Source: Spirochaetaceae bacterium (GTDB lineage Bacteria > Spirochaetota > Spirochaetia > Treponematales > Rectinemataceae). From it: a stretch of DNA of 32,063 nt. The translations under genes were made by a program, and so were the position numbers. Under the pieces are notes generated by a model. It was not told the DNA's origin and ran no database searches. It saw only the letters and a list, made by a program, of their open reading frames with translations. Of this stretch, positions 1 through 7,390 are shown one piece after another (position 1 is the first letter of the stretch; each line of letters begins with the position of its first letter). The stretch lies in NCBI GenBank assembly GCA_025355995.1, contig JANXYQ010000104.1, forward strand, positions 1-32,063, given 5' to 3'.

Positions 1-1431
1 CCCCACGAGATCGCCAACGTCCTCGGCTATGAGGGCATGCGCTATATGCTCGCCTCGAGCGAAGGCCTCCCCATCGACGTCTACCTGATGGTTCCCTCCT
101 GCGTCCCGGCCACCGACTTCGACACCGCGGGAGCCGCCCTCTACGCCTCGGACATGCACCCCTTCCTCCGCGAGCCGCGCGTGCTCGGCCTCGGCGAGGT
201 GATGAACTACCCGGGAGTCCTCTACAAGGACCAGAAGCTCCTCGACAAGATCGCGCTCTTCCGAGACGCCGCCAAGCCGATAGACGGCCACGCCCCCGGG
301 CTCTCGGGCGGCGAGCTCTCCGCCTACATCGCCGCGGGCATCGGCTCGGACCACGAGTGCACGAGCCCCGCCGAAGCGCTGGAGAAGCTCTCCAAGGGCA
401 TGTACGTCATGCTGAGGGAGGGATCGACCGCCCGCGACCTCGGGAACCTCATACCTGCGATCAGCCCGCGCACCTCGTCCCACTTCCTCATCTGCTCGGA
501 CGACCGGCACGCGAACGACCTCGTCGACGAGGGCCACATGGACCACGCGATGCGCCTCCTCCTCGCGGGCGGGGTCGACCCGATCGACGCCTTCCGCATC
601 GCCTGCCTCAACCCCGCCCGCTGGTTCGGCCTCAAGACCTCGGGCGCCGTGGCCCCCGGCTACAAGGCGGACTTCGTCATATTCGACAACCTAGAGGACT
701 TCCGGGCGCGGATGGTCTTCAAGGACGGCGTCCTCATCGCGGAGGACGGCAAGCTCCTCGTGGAGCCGCCCGGGGCGAGGCCGCCCGCGAGGGACTCGGT
801 CAATATCAAATGGCTGACCGAGGAGGATTTCCTTATTCCCGCGGCCTCCGGCGTCATCGGAGCAGGCGCCCGCATCCGGGTCATAGAGGCGAGGCCCGGC
901 TCGATCATCACCGGCGAGAGGATCATGGAGCCCAAGATCGCGGGCGGGCTCTGCGTCGCCGACGTCTCGCGCGACCTGCTCAAGATCTTCGTTATCGAGC
1001 GGCACACGGGCTCGGGGAATATCGGCAAGGGCTTCATCACCGGCTTCGGGCTGAGCCGGGGTGCCATCGGCCTCACCATCTCCCACGATTCCCACAACAT
1101 GATAGTCGCGGGAGTGGACGACCGCTCCATATTCAGGGCGGCCAAGCACCTCAACAAGATGAAGGGCGGCATGGTCTTCGCCGTCGGCGACGAGGTCATC
1201 ATCGATCTCCCCCTCCCCATCGCTGGCCTCATGAGCGACAGGGGCGCGGCGGAGGTGGTGGAGCGCCTGAGGGCCTTCGAGGAAGTCTTCGCGCGCGAGG
1301 GCCTGTCCAACCGCACACCCCTCATGACCCTCTCCTTCATGGCCCTGCCCGTGATCCCCAAGCTCAAGATAACCGACAGGGGCCTCGTCGACGTCGAGCG
1401 CTTCGTACCCGTCGGGCTCTTCGTCGACTAG
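1..1431 (+). CDS. ade: Adenine deaminase, 5' end outside the window
   Basis: This enzyme converts adenine to hypoxanthine plus ammonia (EC 3.5.4.2). The frame is open from base 1, and residues encoded before the first ATG at 37 (HEIANVLGYEG) already match the family, so the true start lies upstream. About 476 codons are present of a family length near 570-600. The missing N-terminus should carry the first HxH metal motif. Visible family signatures are PSCVPATDFDTAG, RVLGLGEVMNYPGV, IDGHAPGLSG, SDHEC and the CSDDRH segment with its metal-ligand Asp, followed by the C-terminal adenine-deaminase domain. It ends with TAG 17 bases before the SDR gene. Its product is a substrate of the xanthine dehydrogenase encoded from 8038, so it fits functionally with the purine operon although 6 kb of other genes lie between. 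Identity is confident; promoter and start cannot be seen. Confidence 0.93.
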   Translation, partial: PHEIANVLGYEGMRYMLASSEGLPIDVYLMVPSCVPATDFDTAGAALYASDMHPFLREPRVLGLGEVMNYPGVLYKDQKLLDKIALFRDAAKPIDGHAPGLSGGELSAYIAAGIGSDHECTSPAEALEKLSKGMYVMLREGSTARDLGNLIPAISPRTSSHFLICSDDRHANDLVDEGHMDHAMRLLLAGGVDPIDAFRIACLNPARWFGLKTSGAVAPGYKADFVIFDNLEDFRARMVFKDGVLIAEDGKLLVEPPGARPPARDSVNIKWLTEEDFLIPAASGVIGAGARIRVIEARPGSIITGERIMEPKIAGGLCVADVSRDLLKIFVIERHTGSGNIGKGFITGFGLSRGAIGLTISHDSHNMIVAGVDDRSIFRAAKHLNKMKGGMVFAVGDEVIIDLPLPIAGLMSDRGAAEVVERLRAFEEVFAREGLSNRTPLMTLSFMALPVIPKLKITDRGLVDVERFVPVGLFVD

Positions 1432-1448
1432 AAGCAGGAGGCCGGACA

Positions 1449-2348
1449 ATGCCGAGAAGATGGACCGCCGCGGATATTCCGCCGCTGGGCGGCAAATACG
1501 CCCTCGTGACCGGAGCCAACCGGGGCCTGGGCCTCGAGATATCGCTGGGCCTCGCCGGCGCGGGGGCGACCGTCGTCATGGCCTGCCGCGAGCCCGGAAA
1601 GTCGCGGTCGGCGATGGGAAGGATACTCGAACGCAGCCCGGGCGCCCGCATCGAGCTCATCCAGGTCGATCTCTCGGAGCTAGCCTCGATCCGGAGATTC
1701 GCCGCCGAATTCGCGTCCCGCTTCCCGAGGCTGGACCTGCTCTTCAACAATGCCGGGGCGATAATCCAGCCATACGGGAAGACGGCCGACGGCTTCGAAC
1801 TGCATTTCGGGACCAATCATCTCGGGACTTTCGCCATCACGGGCCTGCTGATGGATTGCCTCCGGGCCTCCGAAGGCGCCCGCATCGTGAATACTGGCAG
1901 CATGTCCTATCGGATGACCGCAGGCCTCGACCTGGAGGACCTCGACTACGCGCGCAGGACATATACGGCGATGGACGCCTACGGTCGCAGCAAGCTGGCT
2001 ACCCTCCTCTTCACCCTGGAGCTCGCCCGCAGGCTCGGAGAGGCGAACAGCGGGATCATCGCCCTCGCGGCCCACCCGGGCTGGGCGAACACCAATCCCG
2101 AGAAGGGAGGCCCGCTGATGGGGCTTGTCGGCGCGCTCATGGCCCAGAGCCCGAGCATGGGAGCCCTGCCCGCCCTTTTCGCGGGCTGTTCGCCCCAGGC
2201 CGCCAACGGGGAATACTACGGCCCCGGCGGATTCCAGGAGCTGCGCGGCTATCCGGCGAAGGCGGGCCGCAGCCCGGCCGCCCTGGACCCGGCGGCCGCG
2301 GCGCGATTATGGAAGCTGTCCGAGGAGCTCACGGGAGTCCGCTTCTAG
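1449..2348 (+). CDS. Short-chain dehydrogenase/reductase, retinol-dehydrogenase-like
   Basis: This is a 299-residue NAD(P)-dependent SDR oxidoreductase, probably cytoplasmic. It shows the Rossmann cofactor motif TGANRGLG near residue 24, the structural motif NNAG, the catalytic Ser in the NTGSMSY segment, and the YGRSK Tyr/Lys pair. The later HPGWANT segment is typical of the retinol-dehydrogenase/protochlorophyllide-reductase-like branch of SDRs. The ATG at 1449 is chosen because AGGAGG (1436-1441) sits 7 bases upstream and the protein then begins just before the Rossmann strand. It follows ade closely and could be co-transcribed with it. The substrate cannot be told from sequence; members of this branch reduce or oxidise a broad range of alcohols and carbonyl compounds. 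Nothing in the motifs suggests loss of activity. Confidence 0.9.
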   Translation: MPRRWTAADIPPLGGKYALVTGANRGLGLEISLGLAGAGATVVMACREPGKSRSAMGRILERSPGARIELIQVDLSELASIRRFAAEFASRFPRLDLLFNNAGAIIQPYGKTADGFELHFGTNHLGTFAITGLLMDCLRASEGARIVNTGSMSYRMTAGLDLEDLDYARRTYTAMDAYGRSKLATLLFTLELARRLGEANSGIIALAAHPGWANTNPEKGGPLMGLVGALMAQSPSMGALPALFAGCSPQAANGEYYGPGGFQELRGYPAKAGRSPAALDPAAAARLWKLSEELTGVRF

Positions 2349-2379
2349 GCAGTCGGGATCAGCCTGCAGGAGGCAGAAT

Positions 2380-2985
2380 ACGTTCGTACAAAGCGGCCGG
2401 ATAAACGCCCTCTTCACCCTCGCGGCGATATTCCTCTCCGCGGCCTGCGGGGCCCAGGGCCTCGGGCCCGACGCCTCGGGGAACCTGCCCCCTGTGAGCC
2501 AGCCTCCCTGGCCCGCAGCGATCCCGGGCTATACCGAGCTCGACCCCGACACGGGGCTGCACATGACGGGCCGCCCGCAGCGCATCGAGCTAGCGAGCTA
2601 TAGGCTGAAGGTTACGGGGAAGGTGGACCGGCCGCTCAGCCTGAGCTTCGACCAGCTCCGCCGCCTGCCCCGCCTCTCATCCAAGCCGGCCCTGATCTGC
2701 CAGGGCTATTTCGAGGACTACGCCGCTTGGGCCGGCGCGTCGCTGGCGGCTATCCTCGACGCCGCGAAGCTCCGCCCCGACGCGAAGGAGGTCGACCTCG
2801 TCAGCGCGGACGAGTACTCGACCTATTTGAGCCTGGCCGAGGCCCGTTCGCCCGACGCCTACCTCGCCTACGAGCTGGAGGGCAAGCCCCTGCCGGTGCT
2901 CCACGGCTTTCCCTTGCGGGCCGTCTTCCCCGGCCTGCTCGGCAACAAATGGGCGAAATGGATCGTCGAGATCAGGGTGAAGTAG
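2380..2985 (+). CDS. Small exported molybdopterin-binding-domain protein, possible ACG start
   Basis: The protein of about 201 residues matches the oxidoreductase molybdopterin-binding domain of the sulfite oxidase/MsrP class (PF00174-like). It has Cys near residue 107 in LICQGYFED (the position that ligates molybdenum in the family), a WAGASLAAIL segment, and the closing pattern GFPLRAVFPG...KWAKWIVEI. It lacks the extra dimerisation domain of sulfite oxidases. The N-terminus looks like a lipoprotein signal peptide: Arg, a hydrophobic run, then LSAAC with a relaxed lipobox. No ATG, GTG or TTG occurs in frame before the signal. An AGGAGG at 2368-2373 lies 6 bases before an ACG codon at 2380, which would give exactly a signal peptide, so ACG is used here provisionally. 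A one-base sequencing error or a frameshift is the main alternative. Location is probably outside the cytoplasm. The substrate is unknown. Confidence 0.7.
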   Translation, partial: TFVQSGRINALFTLAAIFLSAACGAQGLGPDASGNLPPVSQPPWPAAIPGYTELDPDTGLHMTGRPQRIELASYRLKVTGKVDRPLSLSFDQLRRLPRLSSKPALICQGYFEDYAAWAGASLAAILDAAKLRPDAKEVDLVSADEYSTYLSLAEARSPDAYLAYELEGKPLPVLHGFPLRAVFPGLLGNKWAKWIVEIRVK

Positions 2986-2995
2986 GCTCGCATGA

Positions 2996-3025
2996 TTGGC
3001 GGAGCGCCGTCCCCTCGTCTATAGT
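2996..3025 (+). promoter_or_regulatory. Putative sigma-70-type promoter for the sigma-factor gene
   Basis: TTGGCG (2996-3001) and TATAGT (3020-3025) are separated by 18 bases, matching the -35 and -10 consensus at 4/6 and 5/6 positions. A start of transcription about 7 bases downstream would fall around 3032, only a few bases before the ATG at 3035. The mRNA would then be nearly leaderless, which explains the lack of a Shine-Dalgarno sequence there. Confidence 0.4.
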
Positions 3026-3034
3026 GCTCCTGCG

Positions 3035-3724
3035 ATGACCAGCCTTGGGCTTTTCGATCGAATTCTCCTAGCCTCCGCCCTGGCCTCGATGGGCGACGAG
3101 GGCGAGGAGGCCTTCAGGCGATCGATGGTCGAGCAGCATCACTACCTGCTGGCCCTCCTCAGGTACAAGACCAACGACGACGGCCTGGCCGAGGACCTCC
3201 TCCAGGAGACCTACCTCTCCTTCCTGGCCTCGCGTCCCGATCGTCGCCGCTTCGCCGACGCGGCCGGGCTCAGGAACTATCTTACGACCATAGCCCTCAA
3301 CAAGCTCCGCGACCATTGGCGCAGGGAGGGCGGGACCCGTCGTCGACAGGCGGCCTTCCGCAGCCGCGAGGAGGCGGACGCCTGGCTCGAAAGCCTGCCC
3401 TCCGCGCAAGGCGATCCCGCGGGAGCGGCGCTCGACGAGGAGGAGGCCAAGCGCGTCGAACGGACCGTCGCCCTGGCCATGGAACGCCTGCCGGAGCGCC
3501 GGAGGCTCGCGCTCGAGCTGAAATTCGCGAAGAACCTCGACAACGGGGAGATCGCGGCGAAGCTGGGCCTGGGAATCAAGGCGGTCGAGTCCCTGCTATT
3601 CCGCGCCAAGGCTCAGTTCAGGAAAGAATTCGCGATCTTGGCTGCCGAAGAGAATGAATCGGTCTACGGCTGCGTTGATTACGAAAGGGACGGAGGACAT
3701 GGCCCGCAAAAAACCACTCGATGA
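3035..3724 (+). CDS. ECF-type RNA polymerase sigma factor
   Basis: This 229-residue protein has the two-domain layout of an extracytoplasmic-function sigma factor. Region 2 runs from about residue 30 to 105 (LAEDLLQETYLSFL, then LRNYLTTIALNKLRDHWRR, the -10 recognition and DNA-melting part). Region 4 is near residues 150-210 (ERLPERRRLALELKF, then NGEIAAKLGLGIKAVESLLFRAK, the -35 helix-turn-helix). ATG 3035 is preferred over TTG 2996, because 2996 coincides with the likely -35 box and ATG 3035 gives a usual ECF N-terminus. The next gene begins inside its 3' end (26-base overlap), an arrangement common for sigma/anti-sigma pairs. It probably directs transcription of envelope genes in response to the FecR-like membrane protein downstream. 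The regulon is unknown. Confidence 0.87.
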   Translation: MTSLGLFDRILLASALASMGDEGEEAFRRSMVEQHHYLLALLRYKTNDDGLAEDLLQETYLSFLASRPDRRRFADAAGLRNYLTTIALNKLRDHWRREGGTRRRQAAFRSREEADAWLESLPSAQGDPAGAALDEEEAKRVERTVALAMERLPERRRLALELKFAKNLDNGEIAAKLGLGIKAVESLLFRAKAQFRKEFAILAAEENESVYGCVDYERDGGHGPQKTTR

Positions 3725-5390
3725 CGCCAGCCTCGGCATCCTCCTCAAGGGCTATCGGCGCCCAAGCCTGGGCGCCGAGGCGCTGGGCCGCATTCTGTCC
3801 GGCGCCGCCGCGCCACCGGCCCAGGCCGGGCGGAGGCGCGCGATAGGCGGCTGGGCCTGGGCCTCGATGGCCGCTGGGCTGGCGATCGCGACGGGCCTGG
3901 GCGCCCTGGCCTATCTGCGGCTAGGCGAGCTTCCCTCGCCGGTGGCCGTCCTAGGGGATCGGCTGCCCGAATCGACCATGACGAGAGGAGGCTCGATCAA
4001 GGCCGAGGCCGAGCCGCTGAGGCTGCGCAGCGCCTCCGAAACCCTGGTGCTCGAGGCGGGCGGCCGATTGCGAATCGACTCCGATCCTTGGAGAAGGCTC
4101 CGCGGCGCTTCGGGGAACAGATACTACCTAGACAGCGGCAAAGTCTATATCGAGCACGCCGCCCTCCCGGGGCGAGGCGATTTTTCCCTGGTCATCCCCT
4201 GGGGAACGATCAGCCCGCTTGGCACGATCCTGAGCTGCGAGGTCGCGCAGGGGCGAGCGGACCTGATCTGCCTGGACGGGAAGCTGCGCTTCGTCGCCTC
4301 CGGCCGACGCGTATACGACATCAACGCGGGCATGGTCTTGAGCCTGCGCGACGACGGCAGGAGGATCACCGTCGAACCGGAGACGCGGTCGCCTGCGGCG
4401 CTCGGCCAGTCGCCTTCATTGACGAGGGCGATCCCGGCTCCAGCCGCACCGAAATCGAAGGACGCGTTGGCGAAGGCCTGGTCGCGGGACCTGGGGGAGT
4501 GGCCCCAAGAGGTCTACGTCGAAGGGCCCTGGGCGATCGTGATCTCCACGGGCGAGATCCAAGTCCTGGATAGGTCCGACGGCGCCTCGATCGCCCGAAT
4601 GGGGCTACCCAAGCCGCTCGGCACCTATGCCGTGAGCGGCGACAGCCTGATCGTATACGCCTCTGCCGGGCTCCGAAGGCTGAGCCTGCCCAAGCTCGAC
4701 GAAGTCTGGTCTACGCCGACGGGCAACCTCGCCTTCACCTCCTTCAGTCTGGCGGACGGGAAAGTGTTCTTGCCCTCCGCGGAGGGGAGGCTATACATCC
4801 ACGACCTGGCCAGCGGCCGGCTCATCGACGGCATAGACGCCGGCATCGGTCTCTACGGCAAGCCGCTGGTCGCCGGAGGCAGGATCATCGTCAGCGGCCT
4901 CGATCGGCGCCTGAGGGCCTTCGACGAAGGCGATCACCGGAAGCTTTGGGAATACCTGTCCGATGAGGGGTTGGTGAACGACGAGCCTCGGGCCCTGGGA
5001 AATGCCATCGTCGACTATACGAAGGACGGAAGCCTATTCGCCCTCGACGCGAGGACGGGAGAGCTCAGGTGGAAGACGGCTCCCGGCTCGGCGGTGGCGC
5101 AGGCCCCGCTGAACTGGGCCTCGCGCCTGGTCTATCGCGATGCGCGGGGGGCGCGGAGCGTGACGGCCGAGGGGATAGTGGCGGAGATCGCGGGAGGCGA
5201 AACCGGCTTCGGCCTGGGCGGCGACGCGAGCCTCTATCTAGCCGGACCCCTCGGCATCGAACGCCTCGGCCCGACAGGCGAGAGGGTGCGGCTAGGCGAT
5301 ATGCCGACCCTCCTGCTCCGCGTCGGCAATGGGGCGATCGCGACTGTCGACGCCGCCGCGCGCCTCTCTCTCTATCGCGTCGGCGAGTGA
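3699..5390 (+). CDS. Membrane FecR-like protein with PQQ-type beta-propeller, probable sigma regulator
   Basis: This 563-residue protein has a basic cytoplasmic N-terminus, one membrane segment at about residues 48-70 (ASMAAGLAIATGLGALAYL), a FecR-like domain at roughly 100-220 (YYLDSGKVYIEH, GTILSCEV, LDGKLRFVASGRRV), and from about 275 to the end a PQQ-like propeller. Propeller repeats include GSLFALDARTGELRWKTAPG, GRLYIHDLASGRLI and IQVLDRSDGASIARM. FecR proteins sense an outer signal and control an adjacent ECF sigma factor, so anti-sigma/sensor function for the product of 3035-3724 is inferred from order and overlap. The short N-terminal cytoplasmic part has no clear zinc-type anti-sigma motif. 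The start is uncertain: ATG 3699 gives a natural N-terminus (MARKKPLDD), with ATG 3654 in the same frame as the alternative. FecR fused to a propeller is an unusual architecture. Confidence 0.75.
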   Translation: MARKKPLDDASLGILLKGYRRPSLGAEALGRILSGAAAPPAQAGRRRAIGGWAWASMAAGLAIATGLGALAYLRLGELPSPVAVLGDRLPESTMTRGGSIKAEAEPLRLRSASETLVLEAGGRLRIDSDPWRRLRGASGNRYYLDSGKVYIEHAALPGRGDFSLVIPWGTISPLGTILSCEVAQGRADLICLDGKLRFVASGRRVYDINAGMVLSLRDDGRRITVEPETRSPAALGQSPSLTRAIPAPAAPKSKDALAKAWSRDLGEWPQEVYVEGPWAIVISTGEIQVLDRSDGASIARMGLPKPLGTYAVSGDSLIVYASAGLRRLSLPKLDEVWSTPTGNLAFTSFSLADGKVFLPSAEGRLYIHDLASGRLIDGIDAGIGLYGKPLVAGGRIIVSGLDRRLRAFDEGDHRKLWEYLSDEGLVNDEPRALGNAIVDYTKDGSLFALDARTGELRWKTAPGSAVAQAPLNWASRLVYRDARGARSVTAEGIVAEIAGGETGFGLGGDASLYLAGPLGIERLGPTGERVRLGDMPTLLLRVGNGAIATVDAAARLSLYRVGE

Positions 5391-5408
5391 AGCGGGGAAC
5401 GAGTGAGA

Positions 5409-6506
5409 ATGGCACGGATCGAGCGTCGTCTCCTGCTGGCGAGCTTAGCCGCGGGATTCCTGTCGTGGACGGCCCCTTGCGCCGCGGGAGCCCAGGAGGC
5501 CGACGGACCCGCGACCATCGCCGTCTTCCCCTACTTCAGCCCCGACCCCGCGATAGCCGAGGGCTTCGCCTACGCACTATACGCGGTTCCCGACCTGCTC
5601 CGCGAGCGGCTGATGGCGGACCCGCGCTTCGCCGTCGCGGGTAGGGCGGCCGTGGACGCGGCGATCGCCGCCGAGGGTTTCAAGGCCGACGCGGCGGCCG
5701 TAGACGCGGGCAGGCAAGCCGTCGCGCGGCGCTGCGGCGCCGATTACTTCATATGGGGCTATATACTGCGATCGGGCGAGGGGCTCAGGGTATTCCACGC
5801 CCTCGTCGAGGTCGAGACCGGGAGGACGCTTCACCTGGTCAACAGAGTCCTGCCCGAGGGCCCCGAGCTCATCGACGCCATGTCCGATTCCGTGCTGGCC
5901 CTCCATGATTGGACGAAGGCCGGCCTCGAACCCCTTCACCGGCCGGAAAGGATCGTCGAGAAGACCGTCGTAGTCGAGAAGACCCTCGTGGTCAAGGAGA
6001 CACAAACCCTCGTTCGGAAGGTCGGGCTCTCCCTGTCTCCATCCATAAGTTATCTTTTATTCCCTTGGTCCTTCAGCGCCGACCTGCGCCCCGTTCCGGC
6101 GGCGGGCCTCGAGGTCTCCTGGACGCCGGGGAACGGGAGCCCCTTCGACGCGGGCCTGGACCTGCAGTTCTCCACGCTGCGGAACAAGGACGGCGCGGGT
6201 ATCTCGGCGATCGACGTCATCATGCTGCCGGTCCTGGCCGAGGCGGGCCTGCGATGGATGCCCTCCGAGCGCTTCGGCCTCCGCGCGGCCGCCGCGGGAG
6301 GCTTCAGCCTGATCTTCGGGAGGGTGAACGCCATCCTCATGGACTACCCGCGTCCCCTGATCTCGGCCCGGGTCGACGCGGAATGGCAGCCGAGCCAGGG
6401 CTTCTCTGCGAGGGCCGGAGCGCGGCTCTATTACGGCTTCGGCTTCTACTCCGACCAGGACATGCTATTCCTCGCGCCCGAGGCGGCTGTCGCCTTTCAT
6501 CTATAG
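5409..6506 (+). CDS. CsgG/FlgO-like periplasmic domain with C-terminal beta-barrel-like region
   Basis: This is an exported protein of 365 residues. It starts with a signal peptide (RRLLLASLAAGFLSW, cleavage near AAGAQ). Residues about 35-165 resemble the CsgG/FlgO/TolB-N-like fold (ATIAVFPYFS, a VAGRAAVDAAIA helix, RRCGADYFIWGYILR, VFHALVEVETGRTLH). A charged repeat VEKTVVVEKTLVVKE links to a C-terminal half of alternating hydrophobic strands rich in aromatic residues and Gly (SPSISYLLFPW, ARAGARLYYGFGFYSD), ending in AVAFHL as outer-membrane barrels often do. This design is familiar from spirochaetal surface proteins (recollection, not searched). GTG 5403 is an alternative start two codons upstream. 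The spacing to GGGGA at 5394-5398 does not settle the choice. It follows the FecR-like gene by 18 bases, so joint expression is likely. A role in envelope assembly or transport is possible but not demonstrated. Confidence 0.7.
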   Translation: MARIERRLLLASLAAGFLSWTAPCAAGAQEADGPATIAVFPYFSPDPAIAEGFAYALYAVPDLLRERLMADPRFAVAGRAAVDAAIAAEGFKADAAAVDAGRQAVARRCGADYFIWGYILRSGEGLRVFHALVEVETGRTLHLVNRVLPEGPELIDAMSDSVLALHDWTKAGLEPLHRPERIVEKTVVVEKTLVVKETQTLVRKVGLSLSPSISYLLFPWSFSADLRPVPAAGLEVSWTPGNGSPFDAGLDLQFSTLRNKDGAGISAIDVIMLPVLAEAGLRWMPSERFGLRAAAAGGFSLIFGRVNAILMDYPRPLISARVDAEWQPSQGFSARAGARLYYGFGFYSDQDMLFLAPEAAVAFHL

Positions 6507-6618
6507 TCCCACCTATTGTCCCCATATCGATTCCCGCCGAATTCCCGCTCTCGCGCGAATGAGCAGGGGGCCGGACGCGTTTATCTAGGCGATCCAACAC
6601 CATTCCTAGGAGGGAATA

Positions 6619-7248
6619 ATGAAGAAGATCGCTCGGTTCACGACGGCCGCAATCGCGCTGGCCGCAGCGGCGCTGCTCAATGGCTGCCAGCCTGCCTCGC
6701 CGGCGCCCGTCGGCGTCTCCATAAGCGCCGGCCTAGCCGGGTCCTCGGCGAAATCCGCTCGCGCCTTGGTCGGTGGCGAGGCGATACAGCCCATTACGGC
6801 CTACAGGGTCGTTTTCAAGAAAATCGAGATAGGCAATTCCGAAAGCGACACGTTCACGCTCTGGGAGAGCGCGGAGGGAGAGGTCAAGGACGTGGCTTCG
6901 ACCGTGGGCTTTTCCGACGTGCAGGCGGTCTACCCGGGCACCTACAACTATGTTCGGCTGACTATCGGCGATACTCTGTCGGTTGATGGCAAGGTCACCG
7001 ACGCCGCCACCGGAACGGTCTATTCCGGCACCGGCAGCTGCCTGCTGGACGCCGCGGTCTTCCTCTGGGGTTCGGAGATTCCCAACGCGAGCGGAGAGAT
7101 AACCCTCCGCTCGCCGATTACGATCGCGGAGGGATCGAGCCTCGGCTTCGACTTCGCCGTCGACGGAACCGTGACCTATAAAAGCGGCACGGCCCAGAAT
7201 GCCCTCCTCGGAGTGACGAAGCCGACGCTGAGCCTGACGGTCGAGTAG
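6619..7248 (+). CDS. Lipoprotein with DUF4382-like beta-sandwich
   Basis: This is a 209-residue predicted lipoprotein. MKKIARF is followed by a hydrophobic stretch and LLNGC, a lipobox with Asn at -2, giving Cys23 as the lipidated residue. After a low-complexity Ala/Ser/Pro linker, the body (ITAYRVVFKKIEIGN, FTLWESAEGEVKDVAS, VYPGTYNYVRLTIGDTL) resembles DUF4382-type domains, where an LPxGxYxxIRL-like strand follows a KIEI strand. A strong AGGAGGG (6608-6614) lies 4 bases before the ATG, suggesting efficient translation. It lies 112 bases after the barrel protein, so it may have its own promoter, although no convincing -35/-10 pair was found in 6507-6618. The function is unknown; a surface-exposed structural or binding protein is likely. 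Confidence 0.78.
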   Translation: MKKIARFTTAAIALAAAALLNGCQPASPAPVGVSISAGLAGSSAKSARALVGGEAIQPITAYRVVFKKIEIGNSESDTFTLWESAEGEVKDVASTVGFSDVQAVYPGTYNYVRLTIGDTLSVDGKVTDAATGTVYSGTGSCLLDAAVFLWGSEIPNASGEITLRSPITIAEGSSLGFDFAVDGTVTYKSGTAQNALLGVTKPTLSLTVE

Positions 7249-7269
7249 CCGTAGTTCCTCGTTTCGCGT

Positions 7270-7301
7270 CCCGCGCCATCGGCCTCGGCCGACGGCGCGG
7301 G
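7270..7301 (+). terminator. GC-rich inverted repeat, terminator-like but without an adjacent U-tract
   Basis: Arms of 15 bases (7270-7284 and 7287-7301) pair with a single A.C mismatch around a TC centre, forming a very stable hairpin 21 bases after the lipoprotein stop. The next T-run (TTTT, 7327-7330) is 26 bases further on, so this is not a classical intrinsic terminator. It may slow polymerase or protect mRNA 3' ends, and it separates the lipoprotein from the GntR promoter. Confidence 0.4.
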
Positions 7302-7353
7302 CGCTAAACACCCAGCCCTCCTCGACTTTTAATTGTAAAAGGACCTTAAAAAC

Positions 7354-7382
7354 TTGACGCCGTCTTGTATACAGAATACAGT
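7354..7382 (+). promoter_or_regulatory. Probable promoter of the GntR-purine operon
   Basis: TTGACG (7354-7359) and TACAGT (7377-7382) have the ideal 17-base spacer. An A+T-rich block (7327-7353, including TTTTAATTGTAAAA) lies directly upstream, standing out in this high-G+C DNA and resembling an UP element. The predicted transcription start (about 7389-7391) coincides with the ATG at 7391, again implying a leaderless transcript. It is the only clear promoter found for the following 20-kb gene run. Confidence 0.55.
7365..7374. promoter_or_regulatory. Candidate GntR/FCD operator inside the promoter spacer
   Basis: The palindrome TGTATACA (7366-7373, in the context TTGTATACAG) resembles the TTGTATACAA-type sites bound by FadR-subfamily GntR regulators. 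It lies between the -35 and -10 boxes, where a bound repressor would block polymerase. The adjacent gene encodes just such a regulator, so autoregulation and control of the purine operon are inferred. Confidence 0.5.
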
Positions 7383-7390
7383 ATCCGAAG

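Noticed and set aside
357-2348. Long alternative frame upstream of the SDR gene, and many long minus-strand frames across the window
   Set aside because: High G+C leaves few stops in other phases. The translations are Arg/Pro/Gly-rich, with no family motifs, and lie over well-identified genes.
6507-6618. Promoter for the lipoprotein gene
   Set aside because: Only weak, badly spaced -35/-10-like pairs were found.
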